From positions 27,418 to 91,417 of the forward strand of contig CAZVTK010000005.1 in NCBI GenBank assembly GCA_964629765.1: a DNA stretch of 64,000 nucleotides, read 5' to 3'. The position numbers and the translations under genes were made by a program. The notes below the pieces were generated by a model. It saw only the letters and a list, made by a program, of their open reading frames with translations, made no database searches and was not told where the DNA came from. Origin of the DNA: RCIO01 sp964629765. GTDB lineage: Bacteria > Pseudomonadota > Alphaproteobacteria > Rhizobiales > Rhizobiaceae. Positions 41,916 through 50,904 of the stretch are shown in pieces; position 1 is the stretch's first letter; the number at the start of each line of letters is the position of its first letter.

Positions 41916-43780
41916 GCCGCACCGCGCCGCCGCTCGGCACCGGCCTGCCTGATCGCCGCCAGAATGATGCCCAACGCTGCTGGCGTCATACCGTCGATTC
42001 GCTGCGCATCCGCGACGGTCGCCGGCCGGCGCTTCGCCACCTTCTGCCGGATCTCGTTCGACAGGCCCGCGATCAACGCCAGATCGATCTCTGCCGGAAT
42101 CGGAGTCTGCTCCTCGCGCCGGATGGCCCGGAACTCCTGCTCCTGCCTCTCCAGATAGACCGCGTAGCGCGCATCGGTCCCAACCGCATCAGCCGCCAAC
42201 TTGTCTATCGCCGAAAGCTGCGGCCATATACCAGCCAGCCGCGCGATATCGATATCCGGCCGCGACAGCAGATCGAAAGCGCTCCGCCGCTGGCCGTCGC
42301 GGTTGATCACGATCCCATGGCTCGCAGCTCGATCCGGCGTAATCGACAGGCCCTCCAGCATCCGCCGAGCGGCTGCGTATCGCTCTCGCCTTTGCTCGAA
42401 ACGTTGCCGCCGCTCTTGCCCGACAACCCCCAGCTCGAGGCCCAGTGGCGTCAGTCTTTCATCGGCATTATCCGCGCGCATGGAGAGACGAAATTCCGCC
42501 CGCGAGGTGAACATGCGATAGGGTTCGGTGACGCCGTTCGACGTCAGATCGTCGACCATGACGCCAATATAGGCTTCCGTCCGGCTGATCGTGATCGGCT
42601 CGGCACCGCCCGCGCGGCGGGCCGCGTTGACGCCGGCAAGAAGCCCCTGCCCAGCGGCCTCCTCATAGCCGGTCGTCCCGTTGATCTGCCCGGCGAGGAA
42701 AAGCCCGCGCAGCGGCCGGGACTCCAGTGTTGCGTGCAGGTCCCGCGGATCGATGTGATCATATTCGATCGCGTAACCGGGTTGGATCATGACCGCGCGC
42801 TCCAGACCCGGAATCGACGCGACCATCGCAACCTGCACATCCTCCGGCAGCGATGTCGATATCCCGTTCGGATAGACCGTGTGATCGTCCAGCCCCTCGG
42901 GCTCCAGAAATATCTGATGGCCGTCGCGATCGCCGAATTTCACGATCTTGTCCTCGACCGAAGGGCAGTAGCGTGGCCCCACTCCCTCGATCTGGCCCGA
43001 ATAGAGCGCCGAGCGATGCAGATTGTCGCGGATGATCGCATGCGTCGCGGCAGTCGTCCGTGTGATGCCGCAGTCGATCTGCGGCAGTTCGATCCGCTCC
43101 GTCATCAACGAGAAGGGCACCGGCTCGTCGTCGGCCGATTGCTTTTCGAGGCTTGCCCAGTCGATCGTCCTGCCGTCCAGTCGGGCGGGCGTTCCGGTCT
43201 TCAGCCGCCCAAGCCGAAATCCAGCCTCCGCGATGCGCGCCGAAAGCGCCTCGGCCGCTTTCTCGTTCATTCGTCCCGCCGGGATGCGCCGGTCGCCGAT
43301 ATGAATGAGGCCGCGCAAAAATGTGCCTGTGGTCAGCACCACCGCCGGGGCCGGCAGCACTGCGCCGCTCGCTGCCGCGATCCCCGTGATCTCGCCGTTG
43401 GCGGAAAGCAGATCGACGGCCTCGTCCTCGACGATATGCAGGTTCGGCTGATCCTCCAGCAGCGCCTGGATCGCCTGACGATAGAGCTTGCGGTCGGCCT
43501 GCGTGCGCGGACCGCGCACGGCCGGACCCTTACGGCGGTTCAGCATGCGAAACTGGATGCCGGCCGCGTCGGCCGCCCGCGCCATCAGGCCATCCAGCGC
43601 GTCCACCTCACGGACGAGATGTCCCTTGCCGAGACCGCCGATGGCCGGGTTGCAGGACATCACCCCGATCTTTGAGCGATCGAGCGTCAGCAGCGCGGTT
43701 CGTGCGCCGCTTCGCGCAGCGGCTGCTGCGGCTTCACAGCCCGCATGCCCGCCTCCGATCACAACGACATCAAACTTCAT
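41912..43780 (-). CDS. mnmG: tRNA uridine-5-carboxymethylaminomethyl modification enzyme MnmG (GidA)
   Basis: 622 aa, FAD protein. It starts MKFDVVVIGGGHAGCEAAAA (dinucleotide-binding fold), has MSCNPAIGGLGKGHLVREVD and a mid-protein Cys region CGITRTTAATHAII, and a C-terminal helical tRNA/MnmE-binding domain. With MnmE it modifies U34 of tRNAs reading two-box codons. The start at 43780 follows CGGAG; the frame upstream to 43813 is not conserved. Overlaps rsmG by 4 bp, and is separated from mnmE by 84 bp that hold two parS sites. Confidence 0.97.
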   Translation of the reverse strand: MKFDVVVIGGGHAGCEAAAAAARSGARTALLTLDRSKIGVMSCNPAIGGLGKGHLVREVDALDGLMARAADAAGIQFRMLNRRKGPAVRGPRTQADRKLYRQAIQALLEDQPNLHIVEDEAVDLLSANGEITGIAAASGAVLPAPAVVLTTGTFLRGLIHIGDRRIPAGRMNEKAAEALSARIAEAGFRLGRLKTGTPARLDGRTIDWASLEKQSADDEPVPFSLMTERIELPQIDCGITRTTAATHAIIRDNLHRSALYSGQIEGVGPRYCPSVEDKIVKFGDRDGHQIFLEPEGLDDHTVYPNGISTSLPEDVQVAMVASIPGLERAVMIQPGYAIEYDHIDPRDLHATLESRPLRGLFLAGQINGTTGYEEAAGQGLLAGVNAARRAGGAEPITISRTEAYIGVMVDDLTSNGVTEPYRMFTSRAEFRLSMRADNADERLTPLGLELGVVGQERRQRFEQRRERYAAARRMLEGLSITPDRAASHGIVINRDGQRRSAFDLLSRPDIDIARLAGIWPQLSAIDKLAADAVGTDARYAVYLERQEQEFRAIRREEQTPIPAEIDLALIAGLSNEIRQKVAKRRPATVADAQRIDGMTPAALGIILAAIRQAGAERRRGAA

Positions 43781-43812
43781 CTTCAACTCCGGCGGCTGAG
43801 CCACGGCGTGCA

Positions 43813-43828
43813 TGTTTCACGTGAAACG
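43813..43828. other. parS: parS site, mnmG-mnmE intergenic
   Basis: TGTTTCACGTGAAACG, identical to the site in rsmG, 33 bp upstream of the mnmG start. 15 of 16 to consensus, perfect 14-bp core palindrome. Confidence 0.93.
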
Positions 43829-43851
43829 ACTCGAATTCTATCCGACGCCAC

Positions 43852-43867
43852 TGTTTCACGTGAATCA
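43852..43867. other. parS: parS site overlapping the mnmE stop
   Basis: TGTTTCACGTGAATCA: 15 of 16 to consensus, one mismatch at position 14. It includes the mnmE stop codon (43865-43867) and lies 23 bp from the previous parS, forming a pair that could load two ParB dimers. Confidence 0.85.
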
Positions 43868-45166
43868 TTTCCCGATGCAGAAGCGCGAAAAGATCGCACC
43901 CAGAACCTCCTCGGTCCCGATGGCGCCAGTCAGCATACCCAGCGCAGCACCCGCTCGGCGGAGACCTTCGGCCTGCAATTCGATCGCGCCCGCCGCCAGC
44001 GCGTCGTCAAGCCCGTCAATGACCTCAGTCAATCGTTCCGCGTGACGCCGCCGCGTCGGCACAACGGTATTCAATGCCGCTGTCGCCCGCGCCCCCGCCT
44101 TCGTGGCGATTTCCCGCAGCAAACGGTCAACGCCCTCACCCGATTCGACCGAAAGCCTGAAAGGATGAGCGTGGTCGGGCCGCAGATCGGCCTTGGACGC
44201 CACGCCCAGGTGTTCGATGCCTTCCTCCAAAACCGGTAGCTCCGAACCGATCTCCGCAAGCACCACCACGAGATCGGCCTCACGAGCAACGGATCGCGCA
44301 CGCTCGATTCCAATTGACTCTACCAAACCCTCCGCGTCGCGAAGCCCGGCGGTATCGAATATCCTCACCCGCGCACCGCCGAGATCGAGCACGACCTCAA
44401 GCACGTCGCGGGTCGTCCCCGCCTCCGGCGTCACGATGGCCACGTCGCGACCTGCCAACCTGTTGAGTAGACTGGATTTGCCAGCATTCGGAGGCCCCGC
44501 GAGCACCACCTTGAAACCGTCGCGCACGATCTCACCGTCGCGCAAGCCCGCAAGATGCCGGGCGATCTCGTCGCGCAGGGCCTGCGTCAGAGGCCAGACC
44601 CGATCCGCCACCGAACCCGGCACATCCGCCTCGTCGTCGAAATCAAGATCGGCTTCCACGAAGGCACGCGCTTCGAGCAGCCGCGCCCTCCAGTTCTCAT
44701 AGAGCGCTCGCTGCCGGCCCCCGGCATTTTCCAGCGCGAGCTGCCGCTGAAACTCGGTTTCCGCATCCACGAGATCCGCCAGCCCCTCTGCCGCGGTAAG
44801 ATCGAGCTTTCCGTTGACGAAAGCGCGGCGGGTGAACTCGCCTGGTTCGGCCTGATGGACATCGTCGAAGGACGCCAGATGGTCGAGCATCGCCGCCACT
44901 ACCGCGCGGCCGCCGTGGAGGTGAAATTCGCCGACATCCTCGCCGGTAAAGCTCGCCGGGCCGGGAAAGAAAACGACGAAGCCGCGGTCGATAAGGCTTC
45001 CGTCGCGCTTGCGCAACGAAGCAAGACGCATCCGGCCAGCCGACGTAACTCCACCCGCGATCGTTTCGAGAACGAATCGAACTTTCGGACCCGAAATCCG
45101 TACGACCGCGACGCCGCTGGGGACCGTACCGGACGACAGCGCAAAAATGGTGGAGGATGCCCGCAT
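43865..45166 (-). CDS. mnmE: tRNA uridine-5-carboxymethylaminomethyl modification GTPase MnmE (TrmE)
   Basis: 433 aa: N-terminal formyl-THF-binding domain (TIFALSSGTVPSGVAVVRIS, GRRAVVAAML-type block), helical domain interrupted by a G domain (G1 AGPPNAGKSSLLN, G2/G3 TPEAGTTRD and FDTAGLRD), and the C-terminal signature ending F-C-I-G-K with the catalytic Cys. Partner of MnmG in tRNA U34 modification. Normal family length. The last codons overlap a parS site. Confidence 0.96.
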   Translation of the reverse strand: MRASSTIFALSSGTVPSGVAVVRISGPKVRFVLETIAGGVTSAGRMRLASLRKRDGSLIDRGFVVFFPGPASFTGEDVGEFHLHGGRAVVAAMLDHLASFDDVHQAEPGEFTRRAFVNGKLDLTAAEGLADLVDAETEFQRQLALENAGGRQRALYENWRARLLEARAFVEADLDFDDEADVPGSVADRVWPLTQALRDEIARHLAGLRDGEIVRDGFKVVLAGPPNAGKSSLLNRLAGRDVAIVTPEAGTTRDVLEVVLDLGGARVRIFDTAGLRDAEGLVESIGIERARSVAREADLVVVLAEIGSELPVLEEGIEHLGVASKADLRPDHAHPFRLSVESGEGVDRLLREIATKAGARATAALNTVVPTRRRHAERLTEVIDGLDDALAAGAIELQAEGLRRAGAALGMLTGAIGTEEVLGAIFSRFCIGK

Positions 45167-45236
45167 CGTTCGAGCCCCGCCGTAACGGAACCGAATCGGC
45201 CTCGGTATCGTAAATGTCGTACCGGAGCCGAATCGA

Positions 45237-46502
45237 TCAGGTGTTCATCGAATCGAAGAAGTCGGAATTCGACTTCGTCTGCTTCAGCTTGTCGATCAGG
45301 AACTCGATCGCGTCGGTCGTGCCCATCGGCGCTAGGATGCGCCGCAGGACAAAAATCTTCTGGAGGTCGGATCGCTGGACGAGCAGGTCTTCCTTGCGCG
45401 TCCCCGACTTCAGGATGTCCATGGCCGGGAAGATACGCTTGTCCGCCACCTTGCGGTCGAGCACGATCTCCGAGTTGCCGGTTCCCTTGAACTCCTCGAA
45501 GATGACCTCGTCCATGCGGCTGCCGGTATCGATCAGCGCCGTCGCGATGATCGTCAGCGAGCCGCCTTCCTCGATATTGCGCGCGGCGCCGAAAAAGCGC
45601 TTCGGGCGCTGGAGCGCATTGGCGTCCACGCCGCCGGTCAACACCTTGCCGGAGGACGGCACGACCGTGTTGTAGGCGCGGCCGAGGCGCGTGATCGAAT
45701 CCAAGAGGATGACGACATCCCGCCCGTGCTCGACCAGCCGCTTGGCCTTTTCGATGACCATTTCGGCAACCTGGACGTGCCGCGTCGCCGGCTCGTCGAA
45801 AGTCGAGGACACGACCTCGCCCTTCACCGAGCGCTGCATGTCGGTCACTTCTTCCGGCCGTTCGTCGATGAGCAGCACAATGAGGAAGCATTCCGGATGA
45901 TTCGCGGTGATCGCATGCGCGATGTTCTGGAGCAGCACGGTCTTGCCCGTGCGCGGCGGCGCGACGATCAGCGCGCGCTGGCCCTTGCCGAGCGGAGCGA
46001 CCAGATCGATCACGCGCGGCGACAAATCCTTCTTGGTCGGATCCTCATGCTCCATCCGCAGCCGCTCGTCGGGATAGAGCGGCGTCAGATTGTCGAAATG
46101 GATCTTGTGCCGGATCTTCTCGGGATCCTCGAAATTGATCGTATTGACCTTGAGCAGCGCGAAATAGCGCTCACCCTCCTTGGGGCTGCGGATCGGCCCC
46201 TCCACCGTGTCGCCGGTCTTGAGCGAGAAACGCCGGAGCTGCGACGGCGAAATGTAGATGTCGTCCGGCCCCGGCAGATAGTTCGCGTTCGCTGAGCGCA
46301 GGAAGCCGAAACCGTCCTGCAACACCTCGACGACGCCCTCGCCGACGATTTCCACGTCCTGCGCCGCGAGCTTCTTGAGGATGGCGAACATCAGCTCCTG
46401 CTTGCGCATGACGCTGGCATTCTCGACCTCGAGCGTCTCGGCGAAGGCGATCAGGTCGCCCGGCTTCTTGCTCTTGAGTTCCTGGAGTTTCATTTCCTGC
46501 AT
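45237..46502 (-). CDS. rho: transcription termination factor Rho
   Basis: 421 aa. It begins MQEMKLQELKSKKPGDLIAF (Rho N-terminal domain), has the RNA-binding cold-shock-like block VVEVLQDGFGFLRSANANYL, Walker A APPRTGKTVLLQNIA, the Q-loop region VSSTFDEPATRH and the R-loop/Walker B VVILLDSITRLGRAYN. The length and motifs are those of an ordinary alphaproteobacterial Rho without insertions. ATG 46493 is an alternative start. Between mnmE and hemJ on the minus strand, as in related genomes. Confidence 0.97.
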   Translation of the reverse strand: MQEMKLQELKSKKPGDLIAFAETLEVENASVMRKQELMFAILKKLAAQDVEIVGEGVVEVLQDGFGFLRSANANYLPGPDDIYISPSQLRRFSLKTGDTVEGPIRSPKEGERYFALLKVNTINFEDPEKIRHKIHFDNLTPLYPDERLRMEHEDPTKKDLSPRVIDLVAPLGKGQRALIVAPPRTGKTVLLQNIAHAITANHPECFLIVLLIDERPEEVTDMQRSVKGEVVSSTFDEPATRHVQVAEMVIEKAKRLVEHGRDVVILLDSITRLGRAYNTVVPSSGKVLTGGVDANALQRPKRFFGAARNIEEGGSLTIIATALIDTGSRMDEVIFEEFKGTGNSEIVLDRKVADKRIFPAMDILKSGTRKEDLLVQRSDLQKIFVLRRILAPMGTTDAIEFLIDKLKQTKSNSDFFDSMNT

Positions 46503-46666
46503 GAACGGACCATATGCGGAGAGGAAGCGTCGCGCCGGCTGCGTAGCGGAAATCGCCCGGAGAAAGCGGTAGAGGACGAAACGCTTGAAGTGGGGAGAGG
46601 CGTCGACTCATATAGGCCGCTCCGCCAAAGAGCAAGTGGCCGGCGACGTCAAAGCGCATACAATGC

Positions 46667-47173
46667 CTAGAACGGCTTCACCACCACCAGCACGACGATG
46701 ACGATCATCAGCACGGTCGGCACTTCGTTGACGATGCGCCAGTGCCGCGCCGGCTTCTCGTTGCGGTCTTCGCCAAAGCGCCGCACGGCCCCGGCGAGAT
46801 AGCCGTGCATGGCAGACAGGGCGACCACCGCCGCGATCTTGGCGTGCAGCCAGCCGCCCTGAAAGGCGAAACCATGCCACGCCAGCCAAAGCCCGGCGGC
46901 CCAGGCCACGGTCATCGCCGGGTTGATGATGGCGCGCAGCAGCCGGCGCTCCATCACCTTGAACGTCTCCGACTGTATCGATCCGCGCTCGGCTCCGGCG
47001 TGGTACACGAAGAGGCGCGGCAGATAGAGCATGCCCGCCATCCAGGCGATGACGGCGATCACATGGATCGCCTTGATCCACGGATAGGCCGCGCTGCTCT
47101 CGACGAGGAACAGCAGCCCGGCAACCAGCGCCAGAACGGCGATGCCGACGATGGCGCGCAGCAGCGGCCTCAT
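46667..47173 (-). CDS. hemJ: protoporphyrinogen IX oxidase HemJ
   Basis: 168 aa inner-membrane protein with four to five membrane segments. The HemJ signature IKAIHVIAVIAWMAGMLYLP with RLFVYH (conserved His residues) is present, then LLRAIINPAMTVAWAAGLWL and MHGYLAGAVRRF. It oxidises protoporphyrinogen IX in haem synthesis in bacteria lacking HemG/HemY. The N-terminus carries an extra membrane segment (AIVGIAVLALVAGLLFLV), longer than the shortest homologues. It overlaps hemE by 4 bp (ATGA), so both are in one haem unit. Confidence 0.92.
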   Translation of the reverse strand: MRPLLRAIVGIAVLALVAGLLFLVESSAAYPWIKAIHVIAVIAWMAGMLYLPRLFVYHAGAERGSIQSETFKVMERRLLRAIINPAMTVAWAAGLWLAWHGFAFQGGWLHAKIAAVVALSAMHGYLAGAVRRFGEDRNEKPARHWRIVNEVPTVLMIVIVVLVVVKPF

Positions 47174-48201
47174 CGCGCGCGCTCCCGCACCTGCCGCACC
47201 ATCGCCTCGACATGCTCGACCGGCGTCTCGGGTGTGATCCCGTGGCCGAGATTGAACACCAGCGGTCCCGCGCCGAGCTTTTCAAGAACCGCCGCAACGC
47301 CCTCGCGCAGCGCCTCGCCCCCGGCGACCAGCCGCAGCGGGTCGAGATTGCCCTGCACCGCGCCGCCTTGCTGCAAACGCGCCGCGACATCCAGCGGCAC
47401 GGTCCAGTCCAGCGCCAGCGCGTCGACGCCCGTGCGGTCGCGATAGCTGAGATACCGTGCGCCCGCCCCGCGCGGAAATCCGATCACCGGAACGCCCGGA
47501 ACGGCGGCCCTGAAGCGGCGCACCAGCCGCTCGACCGGCCGCACGCACCAGCGCTCGAAATCGGCATCGTCCAGCACGCCCGCCCAGGAATCGAAGATCT
47601 GCACGGCATCGGCACCGGCCAGCGCCTGCGCGGCCAGATAGTCGGCGCTCACATCGGCGAGCAGATCGAGCAGTCTTTCGAACGCTTCGGAATGCCGGTG
47701 CCCGAACAGCCGCGCCGGCGCCTGGTCCGGCGTTCCATGTCCGGCGATCATGTAGGTCGCCACCGTCCAGGGCGCCCCGCAAAAGCCCAGCAGCGTCGTC
47801 TCGGCCGGCAGGGCGCCCCGCAGCCGGCCCACCGTCTCGAAGACGGGCGCGAGCTTGCCGACAACCCCGGAGCCGTCAAGCCGGGCGATCTCGTCAGTCC
47901 CGATCGGCGTCATCAACGGCCCGCGGCCTTCCTCGAACCGCAAATCACGCCCCAACGCATGCGGTACGACGAGGATGTCGGAGAACAGGATCGCCGCGTC
48001 GAAGCCGAAACGCCGGATCGGCTGAAGCGTCACCTCGGCGGCCAGCTCGGGATTGTAGCAGAGGTCGAGAAAGCTGCCGGCCCTCGCGCGCGTCGCCCTG
48101 TATTCCGGCAGATAGCGCCCTGCCTGCCGCATCATCCAGACCGGCGGCGGGTAAACCGTCTCGCCAGCCAGAACCCGCATCATCCGCCGTTCGACCGACA
48201 T
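47170..48201 (-). CDS. hemE: uroporphyrinogen decarboxylase
   Basis: 343 aa. PPPVWMMRQAGRYLPEYR at the start contains the Arg residues that bind the porphyrinogen; SDILVVPHALGRDLRF has the catalytic Asp; GFCGAPWTVATYMI and FDSWAGVL follow. It makes coproporphyrinogen III. The start at 48201 is chosen because homologues begin just there and GGATGGGG precedes it; an in-frame ATG at 48312 would extend it through the putative origin. Upstream lies the presumed oriC, as in Caulobacter and rhizobia, where hemE flanks the origin. Confidence 0.95.
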   Translation of the reverse strand: MSVERRMMRVLAGETVYPPPVWMMRQAGRYLPEYRATRARAGSFLDLCYNPELAAEVTLQPIRRFGFDAAILFSDILVVPHALGRDLRFEEGRGPLMTPIGTDEIARLDGSGVVGKLAPVFETVGRLRGALPAETTLLGFCGAPWTVATYMIAGHGTPDQAPARLFGHRHSEAFERLLDLLADVSADYLAAQALAGADAVQIFDSWAGVLDDADFERWCVRPVERLVRRFRAAVPGVPVIGFPRGAGARYLSYRDRTGVDALALDWTVPLDVAARLQQGGAVQGNLDPLRLVAGGEALREGVAAVLEKLGAGPLVFNLGHGITPETPVEHVEAMVRQVRERAR

Positions 48202-48580
48202 ATCCCCATCCGGGCCCGAAGGGCCATTTTCTAGAGAATCCAGGAGATTTGGATTCTTTTGATTCTTAGACTCTGTTGGTTTCGGGAGTAGCAGCTTATC
48301 CACCGCGGTCAAACCGGACGGGTCGCCGCGGCTTTGTCAGGGCGAACAGACAGCTTGGGTTGAATATCGGGGAAAATCCGGGATACATAAGTAAAAACAA
48401 TAGCTTACATGTGCGCGCAGCAGCTCGCCGCAAAAATCGCCGTCGTCGAACCCCCATCATCCCCACTCTTCTCGACAGACGCGGTCTGTTTTCCTCGCCC
48501 ATCCGGTTTGTGGATGAACGGCCCGCTGGTACACTTCGCCCCGTCCCACCGGCCGGAACCGCGCCCCTTGTCCACAGAAG
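48202..48580. other. oriC: putative chromosomal replication origin (oriC)
   Basis: This lies between hemE and ppsR, the origin position known in Caulobacter and Sinorhizobium (hemE-adjacent). It holds DnaA-box-like 9-mers TTATCCACC (48296-48304), TCATCCACA on the minus strand (48517-48509) and TTGTCCACA (48568-48576), each 8 of 9 to TTATCCACA. Two AT-rich stretches (48,226-48,300 and 48,361-48,410) could unwind. Four GANTC sites (48236, 48252, 48261, 48269) cluster in 38 bp, and AGAATCC/GGATTCT forms a 7-bp inverted repeat around them. The right boundary overlaps the uncertain ppsR start. Confidence 0.7.
48236..48273. promoter_or_regulatory. GANTC (CcrM methylation) cluster in oriC
   Basis: GAATC, GATTC, GATTC and GACTC start at 48236, 48252, 48261 and 48269. 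CcrM methylates GANTC in alphaproteobacteria, and hemimethylation after fork passage can time DnaA/CtrA/GcrA events. Two copies are within a 9-bp-period direct repeat GATTCTT. Confidence 0.7.
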
Positions 48581-49425
48581 CCCACAGCTCGCAGGCCGAG
48601 CGCCCCCAGCGCCGCCAGAGCTTCTTTCACCTGCACCTCATCTCCGATGCGACCGGCGAGACGCTGCTCGCCGCCGGCCGCGCCGCCGCGGCGCAGTACA
48701 AGCATGCGCGGGCGCTGGAGCACATCTATCCGCTGGTGCGCAACGAGCGGCAGCTCGCCACCGTGCTCGAGGAGATCGAGCGCGAGCCGGGCATCGTGCT
48801 CTATACGCTGGTCGATCCCGGTCTGGCGGCGATCATCGACGCGCGCTGCCAGGCCATGGGCTTGCCCTGCGTTTCGGTATTGGAGCCGGTGCTCACCGTC
48901 TTCCAGGCCTATCTCGGCACGCCGGCCGGCCGGCAGGTCGGGGCGCAGCATGTGCTCGACGCCGAATATTTCCGCCGCATCGACGCGCTGAACTTCACCA
49001 TGGAGCATGACGACGGCCAGATGCTTCACGACATCGACCAGGCCGACATCATTCTCGTCGGCATCTCGCGCACCTCGAAGACGCCGACGAGCATCTATCT
49101 CGCCAATCGCGGCATCAAGACGGCCAACGTGCCGATCGTGCTCGGCGTGCCGGTGCCGGATGCGGTGGCGACGGCGCGGGGCCCGCTCGTCGTCTGCCTC
49201 GTCGCCTCGGCCGAGCGCATCTCCGACGTACGGCAGAACCGGACGCTCGGCACTTCCGGCAGCTTCAACGGCGCGATCTATTCCGACCGGTCCGCCATTG
49301 CCGAGGAGCTGAACCATGCGCGCGGCCTCTGCGCCCGGCACAACTGGCCGCTGATCGACGTGACGCGCCGCTCCATCGAGGAGACGGCGGCGGCCATCCT
49401 TGCCTTGCGGGCCAAGGCGCGATAG
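48514..49425 (+). CDS. ppsR: pyruvate,phosphate dikinase / PEP synthase regulatory protein (DUF299)
   Basis: About 303 aa from the ATG at 48514. The conserved part begins FFHLHLISDATGETLLAAGR; the P-loop-like GISRTSKTPTSIYLANRG and the later PIVLGVPVPD are family marks. It is a bifunctional kinase/pyrophosphorylase that switches PEP synthase or pyruvate,phosphate dikinase by Thr phosphorylation. The start is uncertain: ATG 48409 (338 aa) and TTG 48568 are alternatives; homologues usually start close to the FFHLHL block, favouring a late start. First gene on the right arm of the origin, before maf. Confidence 0.9.
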   Translation: MNGPLVHFAPSHRPEPRPLSTEAHSSQAERPQRRQSFFHLHLISDATGETLLAAGRAAAAQYKHARALEHIYPLVRNERQLATVLEEIEREPGIVLYTLVDPGLAAIIDARCQAMGLPCVSVLEPVLTVFQAYLGTPAGRQVGAQHVLDAEYFRRIDALNFTMEHDDGQMLHDIDQADIILVGISRTSKTPTSIYLANRGIKTANVPIVLGVPVPDAVATARGPLVVCLVASAERISDVRQNRTLGTSGSFNGAIYSDRSAIAEELNHARGLCARHNWPLIDVTRRSIEETAAAILALRAKAR

Positions 49426-49463
49426 CCCCTCTCCGCGAGCCCCTCTCCGAGAGCGAGGACATC

Positions 49464-50075
49464 ATGAACGCGACCATCGTGCCGGGCATTGTGCTGGGTT
49501 CGGGCAGCCCCTACCGCCGCAAGCTGCTGGAAGATGCGGGCGTGCCCGTGGAGGTGATCCGGCCGCAGACCGACGAGCGCGCGGTGGAGGACTCCATTTC
49601 GGGCACCGGGGCGACCCCGGCCGAGCTGGCCGAGATCCTCGCCGCGGCCAAGGCCGCCGACGTCAGCTCCCGCGCGCCCGGCCGGCTCGTGATCGGCTCG
49701 GACCAGACGCTCTCCCTCGGCGACGAGGTGCTGCACAAGCCCGCCGACATGGAGCAGGCGCGCCGGCGCCTTCTGGCGCTGTCCGGCCGCACCCATGAGC
49801 TGAATTCCGCCGCGGTGATCGCCCGCGACGGCGACATCGTGTGGAAACATGTCGGCGTGGCGCGGCTGACCATGCGCCGGCTCGATCCCGCCTTCGTCGG
49901 CCGCCACCTCTCCCGCGTCGGCGAGCGCGCCCTGACCAGCGTCGGCGCCTACCAGATCGAGGGCGAGGGCATTCAGCTCTTCGACAGGATCGAGGGCGAT
50001 TTCTTCACCATCATGGGCCTGCCGTTGCTGCCCCTCCTCGGTGCGCTGCGCGATCTCGGTGCCATCGATGGCTGA
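49464..50075 (+). CDS. maf: Maf-family nucleotide pyrophosphatase
   Basis: 203 aa. GSGSPYRRKLLEDAGVPVEV is the Maf substrate loop, VIGSDQTLSLGDEVLHKP contains the catalytic Asp, and the later ALSGRTHELNSAAV and GIQLFDRIEGDFFTIMGLPL are family blocks. Maf/YceF enzymes hydrolyse non-canonical or canonical NTPs to NMP and PPi, linked to septum inhibition. Overlaps aroE by 8 bp, forming a ppsR-maf-aroE-coaE-dnaQ unit on the right of oriC. Confidence 0.93.
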   Translation: MNATIVPGIVLGSGSPYRRKLLEDAGVPVEVIRPQTDERAVEDSISGTGATPAELAEILAAAKAADVSSRAPGRLVIGSDQTLSLGDEVLHKPADMEQARRRLLALSGRTHELNSAAVIARDGDIVWKHVGVARLTMRRLDPAFVGRHLSRVGERALTSVGAYQIEGEGIQLFDRIEGDFFTIMGLPLLPLLGALRDLGAIDG

Positions 50076-50904
50076 GACGATCCGCGCCTTCGTCTGCGGC
50101 CATCCGGTCGCCCATTCCCGCTCGCCGGTGATACATGGCCACTGGCTGCGCGAATACGGCATCGCCGGCAGCTACGAGAGGATAGACGTCGCGCCCGACG
50201 CCTTCGGCGCCTTTGTCGGAAACCTTGCCGCGAACGGCTTTGCCGGCGGCAACGTCACGATCCCCAACAAGGAAGCCGCTTTCGAGGCGGTCTCGCTGCG
50301 CGATGCCGACGCCGAAGCCATCGGCGCCGTCAACACGCTGTGGTTCGAGAACGGCCGCCTTGCGGGCGGCAACACCGACGCCTACGGTTTTGCCGCCAAT
50401 CTGGACGAGCGCCTGTCCGGCTGGCGCGCGGCCGGCTCGGCGGTGGTGCTGGGGGCCGGCGGCGCCGCCCGCGCCGTCATCCACGCGCTGGTCCAGGCCG
50501 GCATCGGCGAGATCGTGATCGTCAACCGCACCCTGTCGCGCGCCGAAAACCTTGCCGGCCTGTTTTCGCGCACCCGCGCGGCCGGTTGGGACGAGCTGCC
50601 GCGGCTCCTGCCGCGCTGCGACCTTCTGGTGAACACCACCTCGCTCGGCATGGACGGCGAGGCTGGAGCCGGGCTGGATATGGCGCTCCTGCCCGATTCC
50701 GCGCTGGTCACCGATATAGTATATGTGCCGCTGGAGACGCCGCTGCTCGCCGCCGCGGCGCGGCGCGGCCTGCGCACCGCCGACGGGCTCGGCATGCTGC
50801 TGCATCAGGCCGTGCCGGGTTTCGAGCGGTGGTTCGGCGTCAGACCGCGCGTCACGGAGGCGCTGCGCGCCCTCGTCGTCGCCGACCTGGGAGGAAGGCA
50901 TTGA
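50068..50904 (+). CDS. aroE: shikimate 5-dehydrogenase
   Basis: 278 aa. It begins MAETIRAFVCGHPVAHSRSP (substrate-binding S-x-S), has NVTIPNKEAAF with the catalytic Lys, NTLWF and NTDAYGF for shikimate, and LGAGGAARAVIHAL as the NADP loop with NRTLSRA next. Reduces 3-dehydroshikimate in aromatic amino-acid synthesis. ATG 50068 lies inside the end of maf (8-bp overlap). Its stop overlaps the TTG start of coaE. Confidence 0.95.
   Translation: MAETIRAFVCGHPVAHSRSPVIHGHWLREYGIAGSYERIDVAPDAFGAFVGNLAANGFAGGNVTIPNKEAAFEAVSLRDADAEAIGAVNTLWFENGRLAGGNTDAYGFAANLDERLSGWRAAGSAVVLGAGGAARAVIHALVQAGIGEIVIVNRTLSRAENLAGLFSRTRAAGWDELPRLLPRCDLLVNTTSLGMDGEAGAGLDMALLPDSALVTDIVYVPLETPLLAAAARRGLRTADGLGMLLHQAVPGFERWFGVRPRVTEALRALVVADLGGRH

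Noticed and set aside
48202..48312. Longer hemE start at 48312
   Set aside because: The additional 37 residues are not family-like, and the DNA there is AT-rich with GANTC repeats, better explained as the origin; a good Shine-Dalgarno precedes 48201.
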